In this document: in pieces, positions 53,701-62,290 of the stretch
Numbering within the stretch: the first letter of the stretch is position 1
Layout: every line of letters begins with the position of its first letter
Assembly: GCF_009909195.1 (NCBI RefSeq)
Contig: NZ_JAAAMU010000002.1
Span: 248,001 to 312,000 of the forward strand
Source: Paenibacillus sacheonensis
GTDB lineage: Bacteria; Bacillota; Bacilli; Paenibacillales; Paenibacillaceae
DNA: 64,000 nt
Direction of reading: 5' to 3'
Translations under genes and position numbers: made by a program
Notes under the pieces: model-generated
The model's input: the letters and a program-made list of their open reading frames with translations, nothing else
What the model was told of the DNA's origin: nothing
The model's database searches: none

Positions 53701-56700
53701 TGGCCGTGCTTCCCGACTTGACCAAGCCGATGATCGGCTGGATGATCGGCGTCGTGGTCACGTTCGAGGAAGACGTGGCCGAGAAAGCGCCGGACGTGAA
53801 GCTGACGGTCGACTGATTAACGATCTGATCGGACACAGGCATTGTTATCATCACCCCATAGGTTACGGTCGCAAAGGCGCCAGGCGCCAAGGAACCGATC
53901 AGAATGCCGGCGGTTGCATCCGCCTGTGGTCTTGCAATTCCGTTCACCGTGACGCTGCCGGGAACGAAGGTCGTGCCGGGAATCGAGGGGCCGACGAAAG
54001 TGACGTTGTTGACCGTGGCGATGCCGTTGTTCGTCACGACGCCTACATAAGTGATCGTGTCGCCGGTTACGGCGTCGATGGCCGCCGTGCTCAAGACGAC
54101 GGAGACATTGGGCGCCGAGACGGGAATGGCGACGGTGTTCGAAGAAGCGGAGCCGTTGATGATTCTGCCGTTCGAGAGCGTGTAGGCGAATGCCGCCGCC
54201 GCCTGGTTGACGAGCTGCTGCGGATTCGGCAGCGAATCGACGGTGACTTCGAACGTGACGACGGCCGATCCCGCCGCCGGAATCGATGCGATCGGAATGC
54301 CTGCAGCAGGATTCGTTCCTGGCAGCGGCGTGCCGTTCACCTGGACCGAGTTCGTCGTGAACGTCGTGCCGGCCGGAATATTGTCCGTCAGGTTGACCGA
54401 TGCCGCGATATTGCCGGAATTCTGCAGCAGCAGGGTATAGACCACCGTGTCGCCGAGCGTCGCTGCCGTCCGATTCGCGCTCTTCGCCACCGATATTATC
54501 GCTTGGAAGACGGGAATGACGATGGTGCCCGAGAATGACGAACCGTTGAATGCACCCGACGTAAAGCTGACCGCGCCGCGATTGCTCAGCGTGCCCGAGG
54601 ACGGAATCGAGCTCACGATCACCCTGAATGACAGCGTTACGGAAGCCGATGGAGCGATGGACCCGACGGAGACGCCCGCTGCCGGATTGGCGGAAGGCGA
54701 AGGCACGCCGTTGATCAATACGCTTCCGGAGACGAATTGCGAGCCGTCCGGTATCGGATCCGAGACGATGACCTGATTGACCGCCTCGATGCCGTTATTG
54801 CTCACGACAAGCGTATACGTAATTTCGTCGCCGACGGCGGCAACCGCTTCGCTTGCGCTTTTGGCGACGGTCACGTTCGGCGTGGAAGCCGGAATCGAGA
54901 CCGTATTCGAGTTGATGCTTCCGCTAAACGGACGGCCGTCCGGGAGCGTATAAGCATATCCGACAGCCGCCTGGTTCACGAGGTTCGGCGGGTTCGGCAG
55001 CGACTGCAGCAGAACCGAGAAGGCGACCGTTGCCGAAGCGCCGGCGTTAACCGTCCCGACGGTAATCCCGGTTTGCGGCGTTTGCCCCGGTCTCGGCGAA
55101 CCGTTGACCGTGATGCTGTTCGCGACATAGGTCGTTCCGGCGGGCAGAGCGTCCGTCAAGGTCAGCGAGGCAGGGAAATTGCCGGTATTCTGGACCGCGA
55201 ACGTATACGTGATCGTATCGCCGACGGTCGCCTGCGTCAGGCTGGCTGTTTTCTGCGCGGCGATGACCGGCAGAAAAACGGGGACGCTCACGAGATTGGA
55301 CAACGATACGCCGGTAAACGTCCCCGAGCTGTACGAAGAGGTGGAACGGTTGTCGAGCTGCGCCGGATTGGGCAGCGCGTTCACGAGCACTTGGAATACG
55401 ACCGTTACCGAGCTGCTTGGCGCGATGGTGCCGACGGAAATGCCCGCAGAAGGAACGGCGCTCGGCTGCGCGACTCCATTGACGGTCACGGACCCGGCGA
55501 CGAAGCTTGAGCCCGGCGGAATCGCATCCGTAAACACCACGTTCGTCACGGCGGCAACGCCTGAATTGGACAGGACCGACGTGAACGTGACGGTATCCCC
55601 GACGGTCGTTGCCGTGCGATTGACGCTTTTCGCCGTAGTGACGTTCGGCAGGCTGACGGGCAGTACCAGCGTGTTGGACGCCGCGCTGCCGTTCAGCGTC
55701 CGGCCGTCGGGCGGACTGTACGAGTACGCGGCCGTGGCTTGGTCCGTCAGTTGAGGCGGCGTCGGCAGCGCGTTCACGAGCACCTGAAACGTCACCGTTC
55801 GTGAGCCGCCCGCGGGAACGAGCCCGATCGGGACGCCGACTGCCGGATTGGCGCCGGGCTGCACGACGCCATTGACGGTGAAGCTGTTCGGCACGAAGGT
55901 ACTGCCCGCGGGAATGTTGTCCGTCAGCGTCGTCGTCGCCCCGATGCTGCCGGAGTTCGCGACCAAGATCGTATAGGTGACGGTGGAGCCGACGGATGCA
56001 TTGGCGGTGTTGGCGCTCTTGGTCATGGTCAGAACGGGAGCGTAAACAGGCGTATTGACGGTATTCGACGGGATGACGCCGGTGATGATATCTCCGCCCG
56101 CGACGCTCTGGAACGTAAACGCCGCGTTGGCGGTGTTGGAAATTTGCTGCGAGCTGGGCAGCGAGGTCACGTTGGCCTTGTATGTAAGCGTGACAGAGGT
56201 GCCGAAGGCTAACGTACCGATGGCAACGCCAGCCGTAATATTGGCGGTCGGTCTTGGAACGCCGGCGACGACGACGCTTCCGGCGACGAACGCGGAGCCG
56301 GACGGCAGCGCATCGCTGACGACGACGCTCGTGGCGCTCGCGTTGCCTGTATTGCTGACGGTGACGGTATACGTGATTTGGTCGCCGATTATGGTGCTCG
56401 TCGTGTTCGCGCTCTTGGAAACGGCGATCGTCGGCGAATTGATGTTGATCTGGAGCGCGAGCCCGTTGACGACATACGCATCGCCGGATGTCGTCAGCTG
56501 GAGCACCGCGGACGACTGGTTGTTGACGAGCCGGGCGGACACGTCCACGTTGGTGATGTCCCAGCCTTGGCGGCCGCCGATGATATTGGTGCCCGGCGCG
56601 CCGTTCACTTGGTTGCGGTTCCCGAAGGTTCCCGTCGTGTCGAGATTGCCCGAATCGTTGTTGATCTGCGAAGCGAAGAAGTTGGCCGCAAAATTGTTCG

Positions 56701-57478
56701 GACCCGACAGCGCGACGAGCGATGCCGCCGTCGGCCCGAACAGCGCTTGGTCGCCGGTTCGGTTGGCATCTCCTTCCTGGCCGCTTAGCAGCGCCCGGCC
56801 GCCTAGCGCGCCGGAAACCGGCGTGGCGAAGCCCGTTATGGTCGTGTTGACGGGACCGGAAGCAGCCTGAATGAGCACGGCGCCCGCTCGCAGCGACATG
56901 TTGCGAAACGGCAGGGCCGGGTTGGAATAGATAACCCCGAGCGTCCAGCCCGCATGATTGGCGGTCGGATCGGTAAGGGCGATCGTTCCGACGACGCCGC
57001 CTACGTTGTAGGTGCCGGCCCCGCCTTGCTGGATCAGGGTCGTGACGTTCGCGGAACGCGTATAGCCAAGCGCGCCGGAGCCCAGATCGTAGTTGTTGCT
57101 CGTCGCGGGGTCGGGACTGATGCTCGAACTGACATTGTTCGGCAGCCTCAGCGTGACGGGGTTATTGATTGCCCCCGTCAGATTGACGCCGGGAACGAGA
57201 TACGTGCCGCCCCAGATCAACTCGGCGTAGACGACGGTGCTGCCGGCGGGCATCGTCAGAATCGCATTCGCGTTGTTGATCAGGTAATTATTCGTGGTCC
57301 CGGCAGGATAGGTCCCGAACTGAAGGGCGGTATTGGTCGTGGAGAATGCGCCAATGCTGTCCTGGGTACCGGGTACGCCCTCCGTCGTAGAGCGGCTGAG
57401 TCCGAGCGTATTGCCGGTGAAGGTGATGGCGCCGGTTATATTAACCGTAGCCCGTACTACGAGAGCAATGTTCCTCAC
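50765..57478 (-). CDS. Giant DUF11-repeat surface-type protein
   Basis: A 2237-residue acidic, cysteine-free protein. Residues 1-348 form a beta-rich N-terminal module beginning near TGAITFTGNTLGLS, similar to openings of large Bacillus repeat proteins. From about 349, fifteen DUF11 repeats of about 127 residues follow, each starting like SPTIAVSKSAN and carrying IPxGTxFVPxSVxVNG. The repeats alternate between two types. The last is cut short by a TGA and continues in the next frame. Start is GTG 57478 with a GGGGG tract directly before it; no signal peptide or sortase motif is recognisable. Probably a spore-surface or exported fibre. Confidence 0.82.
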   Translation of the reverse strand: MRNIALVVRATVNITGAITFTGNTLGLSRSTTEGVPGTQDSIGAFSTTNTALQFGTYPAGTTNNYLINNANAILTMPAGSTVVYAELIWGGTYLVPGVNLTGAINNPVTLRLPNNVSSSISPDPATSNNYDLGSGALGYTRSANVTTLIQQGGAGTYNVGGVVGTIALTDPTANHAGWTLGVIYSNPALPFRNMSLRAGAVLIQAASGPVNTTITGFATPVSGALGGRALLSGQEGDANRTGDQALFGPTAASLVALSGPNNFAANFFASQINNDSGNLDTTGTFGNRNQVNGAPGTNIIGGRQGWDITNVDVSARLVNNQSSAVLQLTTSGDAYVVNGLALQININSPTIAVSKSANTTSTIIGDQITYTVTVSNTGNASATSVVVSDALPSGSAFVAGSVVVAGVPRPTANITAGVAIGTLAFGTSVTLTYKANVTSLPSSQQISNTANAAFTFQSVAGGDIITGVIPSNTVNTPVYAPVLTMTKSANTANASVGSTVTYTILVANSGSIGATTTLTDNIPAGSTFVPNSFTVNGVVQPGANPAVGVPIGLVPAGGSRTVTFQVLVNALPTPPQLTDQATAAYSYSPPDGRTLNGSAASNTLVLPVSLPNVTTAKSVNRTATTVGDTVTFTSVLSNSGVAAVTNVVFTDAIPPGSSFVAGSVTVNGVAQPSAVPSAGISVGTIAPSSSVTVVFQVLVNALPNPAQLDNRSTSSYSSGTFTGVSLSNLVSVPVFLPVIAAQKTASLTQATVGDTITYTFAVQNTGNFPASLTLTDALPAGTTYVANSITVNGSPRPGQTPQTGITVGTVNAGASATVAFSVLLQSLPNPPNLVNQAAVGYAYTLPDGRPFSGSINSNTVSIPASTPNVTVAKSASEAVAAVGDEITYTLVVSNNGIEAVNQVIVSDPIPDGSQFVSGSVLINGVPSPSANPAAGVSVGSIAPSASVTLSFRVIVSSIPSSGTLSNRGAVSFTSGAFNGSSFSGTIVIPVFQAIISVAKSANRTAATLGDTVVYTLLLQNSGNIAASVNLTDNIPAGTTFTTNSVQVNGTPLPGTNPAAGIPIASIPAAGSAVVTFEVTVDSLPNPQQLVNQAAAAFAYTLSNGRIINGSASSNTVAIPVSAPNVSVVLSTAAIDAVTGDTITYVGVVTNNGIATVNNVTFVGPSIPGTTFVPGSVTVNGIARPQADATAGILIGSLAPGAFATVTYGVMITMPVSDQIVNQSTVSFTSGAFSATSSSNVTTTPIIQPIIGLVKSGSTANASVGDTVTFTIAVSNTGNIAATVILTDTVPPTSAFVPNSVIVGGVPQPGATPGGGINVGTVNPDSTVFVMFSVVINSLPNPQFLVNQASASYTFTPPDGRVLTRTQLSNTLSIPVSSPNVSAVKSSTSTAVSIGDIIPYNVLITNTGIAPVTNTVFLDGIPAGTAFVPDSVTLNGVVIPGANPALGVNVGTIPSGGSVPVTFSLIVTSVPTPAAITNQATVTFSSGAFSGITFSNGVSIPVYQPVISAVKTASTTNATVGDTVTYTIAVSNTGNYPAFNTLTDTIDPSVSFVPNSVIVNGAPQPGTDPVTGIPLGVINPASTTTATFSVVINSLPAGQQLSNQATTAFVYILPDGRTLNGSSLSNTLSFPVSPPDVGVVKSTPSTALTIGDTLTYNIAVSNSGIAPVDNVIFSDPIPPGTAFLTGSVTVNGVAVPAANPAAGFSLNSIPAGDTVPVTFSVTVTAVPEGGLVSNRSSVSFTSGVFAAVTFSNTVTTPVYQPVITLAKTTLTSVASVGGSIVYSVVATNSGNYPAAVTILDNTPDGTSFIPNSVVVGGSPQAGADPAVGFSIGTLAAGASITTTFEYLINTLPAGQQLVNQATGNYLYTLPDTRSFSGTSLSNTLTVPVSSPNITVFKSTTSTDAVIGDVVTYVSLVTNVSVATVNSAVLSDIVPAGTSFVPGSVLVGGSPRPADNPASGIALGALAPGASVTVSFDVSIASLPASGLITNTSTVSFTSGAFSGTSSSNAVTTPVYNPILAVLKSASTANATVGDTITYMLDVTNTGNIAATVTIFDTVPTGAVFVPNSVTVGGVPQPGADPTSGILVGSVPPGTTVHVIVTLQVTVDALPSPQQLANQATATYSFSPPDGRTLTGSVLSNTVIIPVSSPNVTAVKSTDAIDAVSGDTITYTIVVTNNGISPVNSVTVVDPVPAGVTFIAGSVSVNGVPAPTANPNSGINVGTIAAGASSIVQFQVLVS

Positions 57479-57544
57479 CCCCTAAGCGTGTCGATTACCG
57501 AATGCACTATAGGAGCATATGCAGAAAAATCGCGGATGAGAAGT

Positions 57545-58183
57545 TTATGTCTTTTCTTGCAGGCGGCTTCTGATCTGCTGGACGGCGAGGGGCTCCGAAT
57601 ACGAGGTCTGGCATAGTTCTTGCCATGCGCCGAGGCTGAGCTGGCCTTTGACGACGACGAATCGGTAGAGGATCTCGCTCACGACATTCGCTTGCAGCTC
57701 CTTCAACATCTCGAGCTCGTCAGGCTCATAGAGCGGGGGGCTATAAGCGGGCTCATAAAATAATTCCATATGCAGCAGCCGGAAATCATAGGGGAGCGCG
57801 GGTACGTAATCGTAAGGGGCAAGCGGCGGACAAGCAGCGCCTTCTTCGGGCTGCATGAAACGGTTGGTTAAGTAGCGAGGGGTATGTTCATCGAATCGGT
57901 GCTTCAAATAAGGATTGGAGCTGTGGCGGAAATGATGCGCGTACGGACAGAGAAGCGTAAGGATTGCGCCGTGTTTGCTGATCCGGTACAGCTCAGCGAG
58001 GGTAAACGCGAGATTATCCACATACGGAAGCATGCGGCAAACCGCGACCGACGTGACGGAATGATCGGGAAACGGAAGCGCTTCGTTCAAGTCGCTGACC
58101 AAATTGATACCGGGCAGCGACAGGCGGTCGATGCCGTAATAATCCGGACGTTTAAACGAGCCGCAGCCGATATCGAGTTTCAT
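57545..58183 (-). CDS. Class I SAM-dependent methyltransferase
   Basis: A 212-residue methyltransferase-fold protein. Motif I is KLDIGCGSFKRPDYYGID at the N-terminus, and FPDHSVTSVAVCRMLPYV corresponds to the post-motif region of type-11 methyltransferases. The central LCPYAHHFRHSSNPYLKHRF is unusual. It follows the repeat-protein gene's promoter region and could modify the surface protein or be independent. Substrate unknown. Confidence 0.82.
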   Translation of the reverse strand: MKLDIGCGSFKRPDYYGIDRLSLPGINLVSDLNEALPFPDHSVTSVAVCRMLPYVDNLAFTLAELYRISKHGAILTLLCPYAHHFRHSSNPYLKHRFDEHTPRYLTNRFMQPEEGAACPPLAPYDYVPALPYDFRLLHMELFYEPAYSPPLYEPDELEMLKELQANVVSEILYRFVVVKGQLSLGAWQELCQTSYSEPLAVQQIRSRLQEKT

Positions 58184-58307
58184 TGCATTCGCCTCCCTGG
58201 GGGATCGACTCCTTTCTTCAGTGTATGGATAGCCGCTGATGGACGATTATACGCTTGCCCATTCTCGCCAAAAACGGTGCCGTTGATCCAATCATCCGCA
58301 CGACGAA

Positions 58308-58345
58308 ACCCCCTACTACGCTCGAGAGCGGAAATAGGGGGCTAG
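58308..58345 (-). terminator. Minus-strand terminator of the NlpC/P60 gene
   Basis: CCCCCTA and TAGGGGG arms around a GC-rich loop, ending GGGGGTTTCG on the minus strand. Confidence 0.65.
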
Positions 58346-58394
58346 AAAGATGCTTTCTATTTAACGAAATGCTTCATCTGACGTCCGCGGATGC

Positions 58395-58913
58395 TTACAG
58401 GACCCTGCGGGCGGTTACGAATCTGTGGTCCCACGTGCTGCCTTTGAACGTGGAAATCGTCACGCCGACGCCTACGCGGTAGGTATGAAGCAGCTTGCCG
58501 TTGCCGATATACAGGCTGACATGGTTAATGATGCCGTCGCCGTTCGTGTCCGAGAATACGAGATCGCCGGCACGCAGATTGCTCTTGGATACCCTCACGC
58601 CGACCTTCGATTGCGACTTGGACGAACGCGGGAGGCTGATGCCGTTCTTCTTGAAGATATATTGGATAAAGGACGAGCAGTCGAAAGCGCTCGTGATGCC
58701 GGCTTTCGCACCGAATTTGTACGGCACGCCCATATATTTTTTGCCCGTGGCCGTGATTTTGCTCGCAAGCGAGGTCTTGGACGACGATGCGGACACGGAA
58801 GCTGCCTGCGTCTCGTGCGGCGCTAACGTCATCGCTCCGCCCGTGCAAGCGATCGCAAGGCCAAGTGTGAGGGATAGGATTTTATGAGAGATGCGTTTCT
58901 TAGGTGTGATCAA
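58395..58913 (-). CDS. Secreted NlpC/P60 peptidoglycan endopeptidase
   Basis: A 172-residue exported cysteine peptidase that cuts the gamma-D-Glu-DAP bond in cell wall peptides. The signal peptide (1-37) ends QAA. Catalytic Cys79 in FDCSSFIQ, His131 in INHVSLYIG and His143 in LLHTY are present. The start is TTG 58913 with an AGGAGG 8 bases upstream, which decides the start. It has no extra binding domain, so it acts as a stand-alone module. A long AT-rich stretch of about 140 bases lies upstream. Confidence 0.93.
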   Translation of the reverse strand: MITPKKRISHKILSLTLGLAIACTGGAMTLAPHETQAASVSASSSKTSLASKITATGKKYMGVPYKFGAKAGITSAFDCSSFIQYIFKKNGISLPRSSKSQSKVGVRVSKSNLRAGDLVFSDTNGDGIINHVSLYIGNGKLLHTYRVGVGVTISTFKGSTWDHRFVTARRVL

Positions 58914-59091
58914 CTGAATTCCTCCTAGTGGTTGGTTATTTCTGCTTGGACGTCTTCTCGAAAACTACTATATCACGCCTAAACATGCCACCATTTACCA
59001 ATGTAAGAGGAATTCCTTGCCTACCAAGGGGGAAACGCCGTTTGTTAGAAAATTATGAGAAATACCTCATGAAACAGGGGTTGACAATTAG

Positions 59092-59125
59092 AAAGCCAAC
59101 CAGGTTTATCCCTGATTGGCTTTTT
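59092..59125. terminator. Bidirectional terminator
   Basis: AAAGCCAACCAGG / TTTATC / CCTGATTGGCTTT followed by T. It lies downstream of the minus-strand cupin gene. Confidence 0.8.
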
Positions 59126-59144
59126 ATGGGCCTAATGGCCTAAT

Positions 59145-59609
59145 TCATTTACGGTCAATGAGTTTAAAGTCATCATAATGGAAGCCTGGCGCCACGACGC
59201 AGGAGACAAGTACGGGTTCATCGCCCAGCGGCTTCGCCTTCTGCCATACGGTTGCGGGAACGAGTGCCTGCGGATGCTGGCCGTTCGCAATGTCGGGACC
59301 GATGACGATTTCTTCGGTCGCATGCGGTTGTTCCTCCGTGCCGCCGAGCGTCAGCAGCAGCGGACTTCCGGAATGCCACAGCCACAGCTCATCGGATAAT
59401 ACCGTGTGCCATTCGGAAGCTTCATCGGGGTGAAGCACGAAGTAGATCGACGTGGCCGCAGCCCGCGCACCGGAATAGGAGCCGCCAAGCACGTCGCGCG
59501 GAATTTCGAACGATGCCTTCCACAGCTCTTTGTACCAGCCGCCTTCCGGGTGCGGGGCGAGGTCCAATGCTTTTACCCAAGGGGATAATTCTTTCGTCAA
59601 GTTGCTCAT
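59145..59609 (-). CDS. Cupin-fold protein (DUF985)
   Basis: A 154-residue cupin. The DUF985 patterns LAPHPEGGWYKELW, SIYFVLHPDEASEWH and VAPGFHYDDFKLID are clear. Start ATG 59609 is chosen because SNLTKELSPWV begins the conserved part; an in-frame ATG at 59630 also exists after GAGGAG. Function of the family is unknown, possibly sugar-related. Confidence 0.87.
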   Translation of the reverse strand: MSNLTKELSPWVKALDLAPHPEGGWYKELWKASFEIPRDVLGGSYSGARAAATSIYFVLHPDEASEWHTVLSDELWLWHSGSPLLLTLGGTEEQPHATEEIVIGPDIANGQHPQALVPATVWQKAKPLGDEPVLVSCVVAPGFHYDDFKLIDRK

Positions 59610-59773
59610 GCGTTTGTCCAGTCTCCTCATCCAATGCGAATCTCTCTAGCGATCTCTATCTCAATCTCTATAATAGTATCAATGTAGCCGATTTTGCTCT
59701 TGAAGTAAACGAAAGAAGCCATGGCAGTTGATTCCTGGGCCACGGCTTCGCAATGGTGTAAACGCAACAATTG

Positions 59774-60331
59774 TTATTGAATAACCCCGCAGGCGATCCG
59801 ATCGCCGGAATTGCCGGATGGATCGGTCACGTAGTCGTCGGCTTTATCGTGAATGACGAGGGAGGATCCGCCGTCTTTCAGAAGCGAATTCGGCTGTCCC
59901 TTTGCCAGCGTCACGACTTTCGTCTCGAATTCGGCCTTGGCATTGCCGCCGGCGTCCGCCTTCAAATTAGGAAGATCTCCGTTATGGAAGCCCTTCGGAT
60001 TATTGAAGCCATGCTGCCTGTCGGCGGGATTGAAGTGCGCGCCTGCGGTTTTGAAGTCGGGCACCTCGCATTTGCCGACCTGATGGAAGTGCAGTCCGTG
60101 TTCGCCGGGCGTCAGCTTGCTCGCCTCCACGCGGACCATGACGGAATCGTTCTTCTGCGTGAGGGAAGCGGTGCCGATCTCTTCGCCTTTGGTATTGATC
60201 AGCTTGACCGTCACCTGCGGCGCTTGCTGCATATGGTGGTCGCTCGCCAGCGCATGAAGCGGGTTTACCGCCGCAATGCCGGCGATCAACGCGCAAGCGG
60301 CCGTTCCTTTCCAAAATCGTGCTTGTTTCAT
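59774..60331 (-). CDS. Cu/Zn superoxide dismutase, secreted
   Basis: A 185-residue exported superoxide dismutase. Signal peptide 1-30 (ends ALAS). Metal ligands: His81, His83, His99, His107, His116, Asp119 and His161, all at the family positions. Cys88 and Cys181 form the disulfide, and Arg178 guides the substrate. AGGAGG lies 12 bases before the ATG at 60331. It protects the cell surface or spore against superoxide. No lipobox. Confidence 0.93.
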   Translation of the reverse strand: MKQARFWKGTAACALIAGIAAVNPLHALASDHHMQQAPQVTVKLINTKGEEIGTASLTQKNDSVMVRVEASKLTPGEHGLHFHQVGKCEVPDFKTAGAHFNPADRQHGFNNPKGFHNGDLPNLKADAGGNAKAEFETKVVTLAKGQPNSLLKDGGSSLVIHDKADDYVTDPSGNSGDRIACGVIQ

Positions 60332-60526
60332 ATCGGGAATCATCCTCCTGTGTTGAGCTCCGAGTAGTCGTGTTTCCCGTTTATCATTTCCTGCATTGGC
60401 GTTCGGCAAACATCTTTTTTTGGCAGACGCTTCCGAACTTGGCGTAATATTGGATTGGTCGGACCTGCAAAGTATGCTACTTTAGTGATGATAGCGCTAT
60501 CTTTCACTCATCGGGAGGCGAAACAG

Positions 60527-61498
60527 GTGAACGCAATTCGCATCGGTTTTATTGGAACGGGCGGCATCGCGGGCTGGCACGCCCGTCAGCTGCAGGAACT
60601 GCCGGAAGCGGTCATTACGGCGCTCGCGGATACGAGCGAGCAGAACAGGAACAGCTTTATCGAGAAACACGGTCTGAGCGGCGTACATACGTATGCGGAT
60701 TACCGGGATTTGCTGGACTCCGGGGAAGTGGACGCGGTCATTATCTGTTCGCCGCATACGCTGCATTTCCAGCAGGCCAGCGACGCGCTTCACAAAGGCT
60801 TGCATGTCATGATCGAGAAGCCGATGACCTGCTCTTCCGTCGAAGCCGGTCAATTGATTCAGATCGCCGAGGATGCCGGCAAAATCATGCAGGTGTCGTA
60901 CCAGCGGCATTTTCAACCCGAATATCTGTACATCCGGGATGCGATCGCCCGCGGGGAAATCGGCAAGCTCACGTCGATCACCGCTTCCCTCTACCAGGAA
61001 TGGCAGGTCGGAACGGTCGGCTCGTGGCGGCAGAATCCCGCATTGTCCGGCGGAGGCTTCCTGATGGATTCCGGCAGCCATATCATCGACGTGCTGCTCT
61101 GGACGACGGGCCTTACGCCGATCGAAGTGAAGCCGCAGCTGCAAATGCACGGCACGCCGGTCGAGATCGACACGTTCACTTCCATTCGGTTCGCGGAAGG
61201 CGCGGTCGCCGGTCTCAATCTCGTGGGCAATGCGCCATGCTGGCATGAAACGTTCGTCTTCTGCGGCGAGACGGGCGGCATCTTCTTCGATAACGGCAAA
61301 ATCACGCTTCGCCGCAAGGGACAGGAGCATGTGACGCCGGAGCTTCCTCAAGCGACGACGAACCAGGACAAGAGCTTCGTGGATGCCATCCTTGGCCGGC
61401 ATGAAGTGCTGGTTCCGGGCGAATTCGCCTTGAAGGTCGTCAAATTATCGGAGATGATCTACGAAGCAGCAGGTTACGCGCCGCTCGCAAGCGTGTAA
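60527..61498 (+). CDS. Gfo/Idh/MocA family oxidoreductase
   Basis: A 323-residue NAD(P)-dependent dehydrogenase starting at GTG 60527, 8 bases after GGGAGG. Rossmann motif IGFIGTGGIAGWHA, conserved IEKPMTCSSVEAG and YQRHFQPEYLY are visible, with GGGFLMDSGSHIIDVLLW in the C-terminal half. It is monocistronic, closed by a strong terminator, and separate from the 24-34 kb cluster. Confidence 0.92.
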   Translation: MNAIRIGFIGTGGIAGWHARQLQELPEAVITALADTSEQNRNSFIEKHGLSGVHTYADYRDLLDSGEVDAVIICSPHTLHFQQASDALHKGLHVMIEKPMTCSSVEAGQLIQIAEDAGKIMQVSYQRHFQPEYLYIRDAIARGEIGKLTSITASLYQEWQVGTVGSWRQNPALSGGGFLMDSGSHIIDVLLWTTGLTPIEVKPQLQMHGTPVEIDTFTSIRFAEGAVAGLNLVGNAPCWHETFVFCGETGGIFFDNGKITLRRKGQEHVTPELPQATTNQDKSFVDAILGRHEVLVPGEFALKVVKLSEMIYEAAGYAPLASV

Positions 61499-61522
61499 TC
61501 CGCACTCCTTCGCGGTTGAACG

Positions 61523-61557
61523 GCCGGAGGCTCCTTGACGGAGTCTCCGGCTTTTTT
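61523..61557 (+). terminator. Rho-independent terminator
   Basis: GCCGGAGGCTCC / TTGAC / GGAGTCTCCGGC followed by TTTTTT. Confidence 0.92.
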
Positions 61558-61658
61558 GCGTTCGTTTTCGTGCGAAATGATCCTTTCGGAGGACCGCCGC
61601 AGAATGGCATTTTGTGTCGATATACAGTAAACTTGGCTGTAAGGAGTGGATGGATGCG

Positions 61659-62087
61659 ATGAAGCCGGTTACCTTTACATTAGAAGAAGCGAATCGCCTG
61701 CTGCCTCGGCTGCAGGAAGAATTAATCAAGCTTCAATTGCTGACGCAGCAATTCGAAATGAAATTCGAGCTGTTGGCGCAGCTGAAGGAAAAGCAACGCG
61801 AAGGCATGCTGCCGGCGAACGGCGACGGAAAAGACCCGTTCTTCGAGCTGGAAAGCCAGCTGGAATTCATGCGGATGGAAGTAGAGCTCGCTGTCGGCAA
61901 CTTCGAACGCCAGGGCGTGCTGCTCAAAATGATCAATCCCGGACTGATCGATTTCCCTTCGATTCTCAATGGTGAGGAAATTCTAATCTGTTGGAAGCAA
62001 GGAGAGGAGCAAGCGACTCATTATCATGGCTACGATGACGGCTATATGGGCCGCAAACGTTATCCTGACGCGGGTTTGACGAATTGA
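61659..62087 (+). CDS. DUF2203 family protein
   Basis: A 142-residue soluble protein. A helical N-terminal half (FTLEEANRLLPRLQEELIKLQ) forms a likely coiled coil. The C-terminal half has NPGLIDFPSILNGEEILICWKQGE and a polar tail with HYHGYDDGY, matching DUF2203. Start could be ATG 61650 or 61659; the second is 12 bases after AAGGAG. Function unknown. Confidence 0.85.
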   Translation: MKPVTFTLEEANRLLPRLQEELIKLQLLTQQFEMKFELLAQLKEKQREGMLPANGDGKDPFFELESQLEFMRMEVELAVGNFERQGVLLKMINPGLIDFPSILNGEEILICWKQGEEQATHYHGYDDGYMGRKRYPDAGLTN

Positions 62088-62127
62088 CAGCAGTTGTGAA
62101 AAAAGATTGGAAATTTCTCATTTAAGG

Positions 62128-62152
62128 AGCCTGAGCAATCAGGCTTCTTTTT
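62128..62152 (+). terminator. Rho-independent terminator
   Basis: AGCCTGA / GCAA / TCAGGCT followed by TCTTTTT. The stem and loop are identical to the core at 5611. Confidence 0.88.
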
Positions 62153-62225
62153 GTTTCGTCAGAAGAGGCATGTCCGTCGACAAAAGATCATACGTTTCTT
62201 ACAGAAGCTTTGACATGCTTTTCAG

Positions 62226-62254
62226 TTGACAGCCTTTACAATCTAACCTATATC
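62226..62254 (+). promoter_or_regulatory. Promoter of the glucosaminidase gene
   Basis: TTGACA at 62226-62231 and TATATC at 62249-62254, 17-base spacer. A second TTGACA lies at 62210. Confidence 0.5.
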
Positions 62255-62290
62255 GGAAAGGCCCTAAAAATCCTAGGAAGAGGTGTTTCA

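Noticed and set aside
58914-59090. Possible c-di-AMP riboswitch before the NlpC/P60 gene
   Set aside because: Such riboswitches often precede cell-wall hydrolases, but none of the conserved core was found; only a small ATGAG/CTCAT dyad is present.
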